This document shows, one piece after another, positions 31,971 through 38,511 of a stretch of 38,511 bases of DNA. Location of the stretch: NCBI GenBank assembly GCA_937957685.1, contig CALGAO010000002.1:1-38511 (forward strand). The letters are read 5' to 3'. This stretch comes from an uncultured Paenibacillaceae bacterium (GTDB lineage Bacteria > Bacillota > Bacilli > Paenibacillales > DA-C8). The position numbers were made by a program, and so were the translations under genes. Position 1 is the first letter of the stretch. Each line of letters starts with the position of its first letter. A model generated the notes under the pieces. That model ran no database searches. It worked only from the letters and a program-made list of their open reading frames with translations, and was not told the origin of the DNA.

Positions 31971-32964
31971 TCGCCTTCAGTTCCTTCTCCGCCTCAGTGA
32001 CGACCTGGGCGATGATGTCCTCCAGCTTGCCTTCGATCGTGCAGCCTGCTGCCCGCACATGTCCTCCGCCGCCGAAATGCTGGGCGACCCTGGCCACATC
32101 GGCCGCTCCCGACGAGCGCATGCTCACCTTAAACACATCCGTTCGGACTTCCTTGAACAGGATGCCAACCTGCACCCCTTCGATATTGCGCGGATACTGC
32201 ACCAGACCTTCCAGGTCCTCGTTCGAGGCATTGGTCTCCTGCATGTCCGAGAGCAGCACGCTCAGCCAGCAGACGGAGCTGTCCTCGTTGAACGAGAGCG
32301 TGTTCAGCGCCCGCTTCAGCAGCGCCACATGGGATCGGGTCAGCCGCTCCAGCAGATTCTCGGAGAGATCGTTCGCCTTCACACCGTAACTCAGCAGGCT
32401 GGAAGCAATGCGCATCACATTCGCCGTCGTGTTCGAGTAGCGAAACCCTCCCGTATCCGTCAGCAAGCCGGTGTAGATGCAGGTTGCGATCGTCTCATCC
32501 CACTCGATGGCGAATACGTTCAGCAGATCATACAGGATCTCGGCGGTGGCTGCGGCATCCGGACGGATCAGTTGCACTTCCCCGTAGTAATCGTTCGTCG
32601 GATGGTGATCGATATTGGCGATCCGGACATCCTCGCTGAATCGTTCGGCGACCTTGCCGATTCGCTTGAAATCGGCGCAATCGACGGCGATGACGCGATC
32701 ATATTTCCTCGCGGAGTGATCCTGCGAATGATCGATGATCCGATCCGCGCCCCACAGGTAATCGAACTTGCGAGGACACGGTCCCTCGTTCATCATCGTG
32801 AAGGTCTTGCCCAGCGAATGGAGCAGCCAACCCATGGCGACGGTGGAGCTGATCGCGTCGCCGTCCGGATTGACATGGGACACGACCAGGAAGTCATCTC
32901 CCGTTTCGATGAACTGCCTGACGCGCTGCAATTGTTCCTCATAGCTTAACCGATTGCTAGTCAT
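31954..32964 (-). CDS. nrnA: Bifunctional oligoribonuclease / PAP phosphatase NrnA (DHH family)
   Basis: 336-residue DHH/DHHA1 phosphoesterase. It degrades very short RNAs (nanoRNAs) and, in the family, also 3'-phosphoadenosine 5'-phosphate. Metal motifs are HVNPDGDA (30-37), DCAD (95-98) and IDHHPTN (D119-H120-H121), with LLTDTGGFRYSNT; the DHHA1 domain has HFGGGGHVRAAG near residue 300. Bacillus subtilis keeps nrnA elsewhere; its place between rbfA and truB is common in other Firmicutes. ATG lies one base after the rbfA stop, so coupling is likely. Confidence 0.93.
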   Translation of the reverse strand: MTSNRLSYEEQLQRVRQFIETGDDFLVVSHVNPDGDAISSTVAMGWLLHSLGKTFTMMNEGPCPRKFDYLWGADRIIDHSQDHSARKYDRVIAVDCADFKRIGKVAERFSEDVRIANIDHHPTNDYYGEVQLIRPDAAATAEILYDLLNVFAIEWDETIATCIYTGLLTDTGGFRYSNTTANVMRIASSLLSYGVKANDLSENLLERLTRSHVALLKRALNTLSFNEDSSVCWLSVLLSDMQETNASNEDLEGLVQYPRNIEGVQVGILFKEVRTDVFKVSMRSSGAADVARVAQHFGGGGHVRAAGCTIEGKLEDIIAQVVTEAEKELKANAAKA

Positions 32965-32965
32965 C

Positions 32966-33316
32966 TCATTGTTCCTCTTGATTGATTTGCTTCAATAGTG
33001 ATTCGATACGGCTGCCGTATTCGATCGACGTATCGAACTTGAAGATCAGTTCAGGCGTATGACGCAAGCGGATGCGCCGACCGATCTCCGAACGGATGAA
33101 GCCCTGACCTCTGCCAAGCGCCTTGAGCGTCTCTTCCTTCTGCTCATCGCTGCCGAGCACGCTCAGATATACGGTCGCCTGGGACAGATCATTCGTCACC
33201 TCGACCCCGGTGACCGTGACGAAGCCGATGCGCGGATCCTTCAGTTCGTATTGCAGGATCTGGCTGAGTTCCTTCTTGATCTGCTCACCGACTCTGCCAA
33301 CGCGAATTCTAGACAT
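32966..33316 (-). CDS. rbfA: Ribosome-binding factor RbfA
   Basis: 116-residue RbfA, a KH-fold factor for late maturation of the 16S rRNA 5' end and cold adaptation. Conserved parts are RVGRVGEQIKKELSQIL, the KDPRIGFVTVTGVEV segment and the RHTPELIFKFD region. The ribosome binding site AGAGGTGAT is unusually long in match to the 16S 3' end and overlaps the infB stop region; only six bases separate it from infB. Bacillus has ylxP between the two; it is absent here. Confidence 0.95.
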   Translation of the reverse strand: MSRIRVGRVGEQIKKELSQILQYELKDPRIGFVTVTGVEVTNDLSQATVYLSVLGSDEQKEETLKALGRGQGFIRSEIGRRIRLRHTPELIFKFDTSIEYGSRIESLLKQINQEEQ

Positions 33317-33322
33317 GGCGGA

Positions 33323-36004
33323 TCACCTCTCAACCGTTTCCATGACATATGCCTCGATGATATCGCCTTCCTTGATATCATTGAACTTCTCGAAGGAAAT
33401 GCCGCATTCGTATCCCTGCGCAACTTCCCTGACGTCATCCTTGAACCGCTTGAGCGAATCGATCTTGCCCTCGTAGATGACGATGCCATCGCGGACGATG
33501 CGGGCTTCGGCATTGCGCACGATCTTGCCGTCCACCACCATGCAGCCGGCGATCGTGCCGATCTTGCTGACCTTGAAGATGTTGCGCACTTCGGCATGGC
33601 CGATGACCGATTCCTTGTACTCCGGATCGAGCATCCCTTTCATCGCGGCCTCGATCTCGTCGATCACCTGGTAGATGATGCGATGCAGGCGGATGTCCAC
33701 CTTCTCGATCTCGGCTGCGGCCTTGGCCTGCGGTTCAGGACGCACGTTGAAGCCGATGACGATCGCATTGGAGGCGGATGCCAGCGTGATGTCGGATTCG
33801 GTGATCGCGCCGACAGCCGCATGGATCGTCTTGACGCGCACGCCTTCGATATCGATTTTCTCGAGCGAGCCCTTGAGCGCCTCGAGCGAGCCTTGCACGT
33901 CCGCCTTCAGGATGACATGCAGCTCCTTCATCTCGCCTTCCTTGATGTGCTTGTACAGATCATCCAGCGTGACGCGCGTCTGCGACTTGAGCTCTTCCTG
34001 CCTGAGCTTGATGCTGCGTCTCTCGGCGATTTCCTTCGCCTTGCGCTCGTCCTCGAACACGAGGAACGGATCGCCGGCCTGCGGCACCTCGGTCAGACCC
34101 GTAATCTCCACCGGAGTGGACGGACCGGCTTCCTTCAGGCGGCGTCCGCGGTCGTTGATCATCGCGCGCACCCGGCCGAAGCGGACGCCGGCCACGAACG
34201 CGTCACCGACCCTCAGCGTACCGTGCTGGATCAGCACGCGCGCCACCGGACCGCGCTGCTTGTCGAGCTCGGCTTCGAGCACCGTACCGCGGGCCCGCTT
34301 GTTCGGATTGGCCTTCAGATCCTGCACCTCGGCGACGAGCAGGATCGTCTCCAGCAGCTCTTCCAGGCCGATCTTCTGCTTGGCGGAGATGTTGACGAAG
34401 ATGTTGTCTCCGCCCCATTCCTCCGGAACGATGCCATGCTCGGTCAGCTCCTGCTTGACTCGCTCCGGATTCGCTTCCGGCTTGTCGATCTTGTTGACGG
34501 CGACGATGATCGGCACATTGGCCGCCTTGGCATGGTTGATCGCCTCCACGGTTTGCGGCATGACGCCGTCATCCGCAGCGACGACGATGATCGTGATATC
34601 AGTCACCTGGGCGCCGCGCGCGCGCATCGTCGTAAACGCTTCGTGTCCCGGGGTATCGAGGAACGTGATCTTCTTGCCCTGGATCTCCACCTGGTAAGCA
34701 CCGATATGCTGTGTGATGCCGCCCGCTTCGCCTTCCGTCACGTTGGTGTGACGGATCGCGTCCAGCAGGGTCGTCTTGCCGTGATCGACGTGACCCATGA
34801 TCGTCACGACCGGAGGACGCTCGACGAGATCCTTCGGATCATCCTGCTCTTCGATCTCCTCGAAATTGTCCTCGTTGACCGGGATCTTGAGTTCCACCTC
34901 GATGCCGTACTCGGCGATTACCAGCTGGATCGTATCGAGATCGAGCTCCTGGTTGATCGTTGCCATGACGCCCATCATGAGCAGCTTCTTGATCACCTCA
35001 GGCGCATCCTTGTGAATCAGCTTGGCGAGCTCGCCGACGGTCATCGTGCCGCGCACGATCACCTTCTTCGGCGTATTGTCCACCTTCTCGCGGCGCTCCT
35101 GCTGACCGCGGTTCTTGCCCTGGCCCTTGCGTCCTGCGCCCTGCTTGATGTTGCTGGCCTTGTTGTCGTCGAAGCGCTTGTTGCTCGACTTGGTCTTCTT
35201 GGTCGTCTTGCCCTTGGTGACATCCTCGAACCTGCCGCCAGCCTTCAGCCTCGGGCCCTTCGCCGCTGCGACGGCCGGATACAGGTCGTCATCGAGATCG
35301 ATGGCGCGCACATCCGCCGCCGGCTGAGGCGAAGGACGGCTCGCGCGCTGCTCCGCTTGCGACTGCTGCGACTTGTTCTGCTGATGATCATGCTTCGGCC
35401 GATCGTTCCGGTTCTTGGCCTGATCGTTCTGGCGCTGGTTGGATGGTTGCGTAGCTTGCTGTGTGCCTGTTTGCGCGTGTCCGCTGCTTGTAACCTGCAT
35501 ATTCGTTGTGCCTCCTGATGCCCCCTGCTGCGGACGATGATTTGCAGCCTGCTGGTCCCTGGGTCTCTGCTTGTTGGCGTCTCGATCATGGCGTTGCGGC
35601 TGTTGGTTGCCCGTCTTGCGTTGCTCCTGCTGGGCGCGATCACCTGCAGGCTTCGCATGCGCGGCGCTCTGCTGTGCCGGTTTGCCGGCGCTTGCCCGCG
35701 CGTCGCTGGCCGAAGCGGCCGTGCGCGGTTCGGAGGAAGCGGCTGGTCTCGCCTCGGCAGGACGATGATCGCGCTTCACCTGCTGACCCGATGGATCCGA
35801 ACGTCTCGCTGCCGCATTGGCCTTGATGTCCCGGAAGAATTGCTCGACTCTCTCGATCATCTCCGGCTCCATCACGCTCATATGGTTATTGACTGGCATG
35901 CCTACCCTGTCGAGGATCTTGATAAGTTCCTTGCTGCTCATGTTGAGCGTCTTCGCATATTCATATACTCTGATTCTATCCTTGTTGTCCGCTTGTTTGC
36001 TCAA
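33323..36004 (-). CDS. infB: Translation initiation factor IF-2
   Basis: 893-residue IF-2, the GTPase that recruits initiator tRNA to the ribosome. An N-terminal IF2N domain (1-60) is followed by a long low-complexity linker (about 60-310) rich in Gln, Asn, Ala, Arg and His, then a second IF2N-like domain (about 315-370). The GTPase domain has GHVDHGKT (404-411), the switch segment AGGITQHIGAY, DTPGHEAF, NKIDKP and SAK; domains II-IV follow. The start is TTG with GGAGG nine bases upstream. The linker accounts for the greater length compared with the ~716-residue Bacillus protein. Confidence 0.97.
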   Translation of the reverse strand: MSKQADNKDRIRVYEYAKTLNMSSKELIKILDRVGMPVNNHMSVMEPEMIERVEQFFRDIKANAAARRSDPSGQQVKRDHRPAEARPAASSEPRTAASASDARASAGKPAQQSAAHAKPAGDRAQQEQRKTGNQQPQRHDRDANKQRPRDQQAANHRPQQGASGGTTNMQVTSSGHAQTGTQQATQPSNQRQNDQAKNRNDRPKHDHQQNKSQQSQAEQRASRPSPQPAADVRAIDLDDDLYPAVAAAKGPRLKAGGRFEDVTKGKTTKKTKSSNKRFDDNKASNIKQGAGRKGQGKNRGQQERREKVDNTPKKVIVRGTMTVGELAKLIHKDAPEVIKKLLMMGVMATINQELDLDTIQLVIAEYGIEVELKIPVNEDNFEEIEEQDDPKDLVERPPVVTIMGHVDHGKTTLLDAIRHTNVTEGEAGGITQHIGAYQVEIQGKKITFLDTPGHEAFTTMRARGAQVTDITIIVVAADDGVMPQTVEAINHAKAANVPIIVAVNKIDKPEANPERVKQELTEHGIVPEEWGGDNIFVNISAKQKIGLEELLETILLVAEVQDLKANPNKRARGTVLEAELDKQRGPVARVLIQHGTLRVGDAFVAGVRFGRVRAMINDRGRRLKEAGPSTPVEITGLTEVPQAGDPFLVFEDERKAKEIAERRSIKLRQEELKSQTRVTLDDLYKHIKEGEMKELHVILKADVQGSLEALKGSLEKIDIEGVRVKTIHAAVGAITESDITLASASNAIVIGFNVRPEPQAKAAAEIEKVDIRLHRIIYQVIDEIEAAMKGMLDPEYKESVIGHAEVRNIFKVSKIGTIAGCMVVDGKIVRNAEARIVRDGIVIYEGKIDSLKRFKDDVREVAQGYECGISFEKFNDIKEGDIIEAYVMETVER

Positions 36005-36031
36005 TATCCTTCACCTCCGAATGGTTCAGGT

Positions 36032-36337
36032 TCACTTCGGATTGACGCTGCTCATCATAGCGTCCGCGAACCCCTTGTCTGTTACCGCGATGACGACCCG
36101 TTCCGTTCTCCCGGTCGCACGACCGAGAGTGGCCCTGTCGTACTCCCGACATAACTGTATTCTGTAATATGTGCATTTGTCCGTAAATTTCTTGGCGGTG
36201 TTGGGCGATGCGTCGCTGGCCACGATCACCAGATGAGCCTTGCCCTTCTGAATCGCCTGCAGCGCCTGATCTTCCCCTCCGGCCAGCTTGCCTGCGCGCT
36301 GCGCGATCCCAAGAAGAGACAGGAATCTATTCGTCAT
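36032..36337 (-). CDS. ylxQ: YlxQ, L7Ae-family ribosomal protein
   Basis: 101-residue L7Ae/L30e-like RNA-binding protein (RplGA in Bacillus), which binds kink-turn RNA. Typical parts are the segment LLGIAQRAGKLAGGEDQ and LVIVASDASPNTAKKF. The ATG lies within the last codons of ylxR, an 11-base overlap, and lacks a strong site of its own, so translation is probably coupled. It sits between ylxR and infB as usual. Confidence 0.92.
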   Translation of the reverse strand: MTNRFLSLLGIAQRAGKLAGGEDQALQAIQKGKAHLVIVASDASPNTAKKFTDKCTYYRIQLCREYDRATLGRATGRTERVVIAVTDKGFADAMMSSVNPK

Positions 36338-36644
36338 CTTCGTCCCCGCCTGCATCTCGCAGCGCCTGATACTCATCTTCGACGCGGATGAAGTCCTGGG
36401 CCAGCTGTTCGTAGATCTCGGCGCCTACGCTCACCTTCAGCGCCCGGTCAAAGGCGCGGGATTTCTTGGCCAGCTGGAAGCACTTGACATCCCCGCACAG
36501 ATACGCGCCTCGACCAGCCTTCTTGCCGGTCAGGTCGATCATGATCGTCTCGTCGGGCGTACGAACCACCCTGATCAGTTCCCGTTTGCTCTTCATCTGT
36601 TGGCAGGCGACGCATTTGCGAAGAGGTACCTTGCGACGTTTCAA
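36327..36644 (-). CDS. ylxR: YlxR (DUF448) RNA-binding/nucleic-acid-binding protein
   Basis: 105-residue YlxR family protein. Visible motifs are RKCVACQQMKSKRELIRVV and KKAGRGAYLCGDVKCFQLA, the cysteine-containing nucleic-acid-binding fold of the family. Recent work in Bacillus links YlxR to global gene regulation, but the mechanism is not established. A longer than usual acidic tail ends the protein (GGDEDDE). The start is TTG with GGAGG seven bases upstream. It lies 33 bp after nusA. Confidence 0.92.
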   Translation of the reverse strand: MKRRKVPLRKCVACQQMKSKRELIRVVRTPDETIMIDLTGKKAGRGAYLCGDVKCFQLAKKSRAFDRALKVSVGAEIYEQLAQDFIRVEDEYQALRDAGGDEDDE

Positions 36645-36677
36645 GACAATCCCTCCCTTTGGGCCGACGTATGTTTC

Positions 36678-37787
36678 TCAATCCAGGCTGTAGGCATCCG
36701 TATCATACAGATCGTCCGCCGACGCCGCTCTGGAGCGCGGACGTCCAAACTCCGTCTCAGCCTGCGACTCGCTCTTGATGTCGATCTTCCAACCTGTCAG
36801 CTTGGCGGCCAGTCGGGCGTTTTGCCCCTTGATGCCGATCGCCAGCGACAGCTGATGATCCGGCACGATCACCCTGGCCACCTTCTCGTCCCCCAGCACG
36901 ATCACTTCCAGCACCTGGGCCGGACTGAGCGCGTTGGACACATACTCCTCCACATCCTCCGACCAGCGGACGATGTCGATCTTCTCGCCGCGCAGCTCGC
37001 CGACGATCGTCTGCACGCGCATCCCCTTGGGGCCGACGCAGGAGCCGACCGGATCCACCTCGTCATTGCGCGAGTAGACGGCGATCTTCGAGCGGAAGCC
37101 GGCCTCTCTCGCGACGGACTTGATCTCGACGACGCCTTCGTAGATCTCCGGCACCTCAAGCTCGAACAGGCGCTTGAGCAGTCCCGGATGCGTGCGGGAG
37201 AGCAGGATCTGGGGACCCTTGGTGGTATTCTCCACCTTCGTGATATAGGCCTTGATGCGTTCGCCCTGGCGGAATTTCTCGTTCGGCATGATCTCGTTCA
37301 GCGGCAGCACCGCCTCGACCTTGCCGAGATCGACATAGATGTTGCGCGTATCCTGACGCTGCACGATGCCGGTGACGATATCCTCTTCCTTGTCGATAAA
37401 AGCTTCATAGATAAGACCGCGTTCAGCCTCGCGGATGCGCTGGGTGACGACCTGCTTGGCCGTCTGGGCGGCGATGCGGCCAAAATCCGCCGGCGTCACC
37501 TCGATCTCCACGATATCGTTCAGCTGGTAGTTGCCGTTAATCTCATGCGCCGCATCAAGCGAGATCTCCAGACGAGGATCGAGCACCTCATCGACCACGG
37601 TCTTGCGCGCGAATACCTTGATATCGCCGGTCTGCCTGTTGATGTCGACCCGGACATTCTGGGCGGTGTTGAAGTTTCTCTTGTAGCTGGAGATCAGGGC
37701 TGCCTCAATCGCGTCGATCAACACATCCTTCTTGATGCCCTTGTCTCGTTCAATCTCGTTCAACGCTTCGATAAAATCGATGTTCAT
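36678..37787 (-). CDS. nusA: Transcription termination/antitermination factor NusA
   Basis: 369-residue NusA, the usual Firmicute length without the extra C-terminal acidic repeats of enterics. The N-terminal RNA-polymerase-binding domain (MNIDFIEALNEIERDKGIKK), an S1 domain (about 133-200) and two KH domains (GSCVGPKGMRVQ and AIGIKGQNARLAAKLTGWKI) are visible. It stimulates pausing and intrinsic termination. Start at ATG 37787 follows the family N-terminus, with GGAGG and a closer GAGG upstream. The operon leader ahead of rimP has a hairpin that may be a NusA-dependent attenuator. Confidence 0.96.
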   Translation of the reverse strand: MNIDFIEALNEIERDKGIKKDVLIDAIEAALISSYKRNFNTAQNVRVDINRQTGDIKVFARKTVVDEVLDPRLEISLDAAHEINGNYQLNDIVEIEVTPADFGRIAAQTAKQVVTQRIREAERGLIYEAFIDKEEDIVTGIVQRQDTRNIYVDLGKVEAVLPLNEIMPNEKFRQGERIKAYITKVENTTKGPQILLSRTHPGLLKRLFELEVPEIYEGVVEIKSVAREAGFRSKIAVYSRNDEVDPVGSCVGPKGMRVQTIVGELRGEKIDIVRWSEDVEEYVSNALSPAQVLEVIVLGDEKVARVIVPDHQLSLAIGIKGQNARLAAKLTGWKIDIKSESQAETEFGRPRSRAASADDLYDTDAYSLD

Positions 37788-37825
37788 GAACCTCAAGTTC
37801 CTCCTTTCACAATATCCAAGCAAAT

Positions 37826-38287
37826 TTACATTTCGATGGCCAGCCTGGCTGCAGCGATCTTCTGTGTCGGAATGACATGCATCTTCTTGCCCATATGTAT
37901 GGTCAGTTCATGCTCACTGTAGCTTTGCAGCACGCCTTCGAACTCCTTGTGCCCATCGACCGGCTCGTAGGTCTTGACGTAGACGTATTTGCCGACCGCC
38001 CGCTCATAGTCGCGCTTCGTCTTCAGCGGACGCTCCGCCCCGGGCGAAGACACCTCGAGGAAATAGGCGTCCGGGATCGGGTCCTTCTCATCCAGTTTGG
38101 CGCTCAGGTATTCGCTGATCCTGCCGCAATCATCGATGTCGATGCCGCCTTCCTTGTCTACGAACACGCGCAGGAAACGGTTATTGCCCTCCTTCACAAA
38201 CTCGATCTCCACGATTTCAAATTCCGGGTGAGCCTGCAGGTATGGTTCCATAAGCTGTTCCACGATTTCCTTGATCGAACCGCTCAA
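37826..38287 (-). CDS. rimP: Ribosome maturation factor RimP
   Basis: 153-residue RimP (YlxS), needed for assembly of the 30S subunit around S12. The N-terminal domain contains FVKEGNNRFLRVFVDKEGGI and the motif LEVSSPGAERPLKTKRDY; a C-terminal SH3-like part follows. The start is TTG with GGAGG nine bases upstream. First gene of the operon that runs through nusA, infB and truB to ribF. Confidence 0.95.
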   Translation of the reverse strand: MSGSIKEIVEQLMEPYLQAHPEFEIVEIEFVKEGNNRFLRVFVDKEGGIDIDDCGRISEYLSAKLDEKDPIPDAYFLEVSSPGAERPLKTKRDYERAVGKYVYVKTYEPVDGHKEFEGVLQSYSEHELTIHMGKKMHVIPTQKIAAARLAIEM

Positions 38288-38346
38288 CTATCGTTACCTC
38301 CTTTGATGATCTGGTACCAGATACAATCTTTTATGGGCAAAATGTA

Positions 38347-38368
38347 AAGAGTGGGTCGCCCCACTCTT
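38347..38368 (-). promoter_or_regulatory. Hairpin in the rimP-nusA leader, possible NusA-dependent attenuator
   Basis: AAGAGTGGG and CCCACTCTT form a perfect 9-bp stem with a GCGA (GNRA) loop. The minus strand then reads TTACATTTTGC, a T-rich but interrupted tract, as seen at terminators that need NusA. It lies about 30 bases after the predicted start of transcription and 60 bp before rimP, so it belongs to the leader. Confidence 0.6.
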
Positions 38369-38401
38369 CCAGCCGTAAGTATCGAAAAGTTAACAAGTGT
38401 T

Positions 38402-38431
38402 ATTATAGCACGATCATCCTAAATTTTGCAA
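38402..38431 (-). promoter_or_regulatory. Sigma-A promoter of the rimP-nusA-infB operon
   Basis: The minus strand has TTGCAA (38426-38431) and, 18 bp downstream, an extended -10 TGCTATAAT with a perfect hexamer TATAAT (38402-38407). It lies 115 bp upstream of the rimP start. Confidence 0.75.
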
Positions 38432-38440
38432 GTGTCCGCA

Positions 38441-38501
38441 ATCACTCAGTTAAAATGTTACTAAAGAGGGATCGGTTCACTCACAACGAAATGTTACCGA
38501 A
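38441..38501 (-). repeat. Right-end copy of the ~35-bp dispersed repeat (two units)
   Basis: On the minus strand two units start with GTAACA, at 38492-38497 and 38456-38461, 36 bp apart, each followed by TTT, four variable bases and TGAGTGA. It aligns end to end with the left-end copy but is inverted relative to it. It lies just upstream of the rimP promoter. Confidence 0.6.
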
Positions 38502-38511
38502 GGGATGTGTT

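Noticed and set aside
33059..35518. 819-codon open frame on the plus strand opposite infB
   Set aside because: It is the antisense of IF-2, made possible by high GC and biased codon use. It has no ribosome binding site and no recognisable domain. The same holds for other long plus-strand frames opposite nusA/rimP, pnp, rimO and ymfH.
1..38511. tRNA or rRNA genes
   Set aside because: No T-loop motif with a matching cloverleaf and no rRNA sequence was recognised in gene-free stretches.

Overview
The window is a continuous piece of a bacterial chromosome from an endospore-forming Firmicute, most likely Paenibacillaceae (Paenibacillus, Cohnella or a relative). The evidence is moderately high GC in the genes, strong GGAGG ribosome binding sites, the dipicolinate synthase pair dpaA/dpaB, a cortex-lytic enzyme SleB, the ylxY, mlpA, tepA and ymfFHIJK genes, and Bacillus-like gene order with rearrangements. 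All 36 genes I call lie on the minus strand, so the transcription order is right to left: rimP, nusA, ylxR, ylxQ, infB, rbfA, nrnA, truB, ribF / rpsO / pnp / ylxY, mlpA, dut / dpaA, dpaB, dapG, dapA / rnj / tepA, ylzJ, ftsK / sleB / ymfF, ymfH, ymfI, ymfJ, ymfK, rodZ / yajQ / rimO, pgsA / small ORF, cinA / recA / recX.

Functionally the right third (about 27.4-38.3 kb) is the translation and RNA-processing block: ribosome maturation (RimP, RbfA), transcription elongation (NusA), initiation (IF-2), tRNA modification (TruB), FAD synthesis (RibF), S15 and PNPase. The middle (12-27 kb) mixes sporulation and lysine/dipicolinate genes: a polysaccharide-deacetylase-like sporulation protein, a M16 protease, dUTPase, dipicolinate synthase, aspartokinase and dihydrodipicolinate synthase (which supply its substrate), RNase J, the ClpP-like TepA, the DNA translocase FtsK/SpoIIIE and SleB. 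The left third (1-12 kb) holds a M16 protease pair, RodZ, YajQ, the S12 methylthiotransferase RimO, PgsA, CinA and the SOS pair RecA/RecX.

Regulatory signals can be read directly: sigma-A-type promoters for rimP, rpsO, rnj, rimO, yajQ, ymfF and recA; a LexA box over recA; sigma-G-like promoters for sleB and tepA; a sigma-E-like promoter for ylxY; a sigma-K-like promoter for dpaA; and intrinsic terminators after cinA, rodZ, sleB, ftsK, rnj, rpsO and pnp. A hairpin in the rimP-nusA leader could be a NusA-dependent attenuator.

The unusual region is the 1.5-kb gap between dut and dpaA (22583-24108). It holds eight 52-bp repeats, each with a 20-bp palindrome at an exactly constant spacing, and six 38-bp repeats that include the last codons of dut and run on from its stop codon. 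A spacer of hairpins and possible insertion-sequence debris separates them. Bacillus has ymxH at this place; ymxH, asd (between dpaB and dapG) and ylxP (between infB and rbfA) are all missing from their usual positions. Both window ends carry copies of the same ~35-bp repeat in opposite orientations, which suggests the window may be bounded by a dispersed repeat family.
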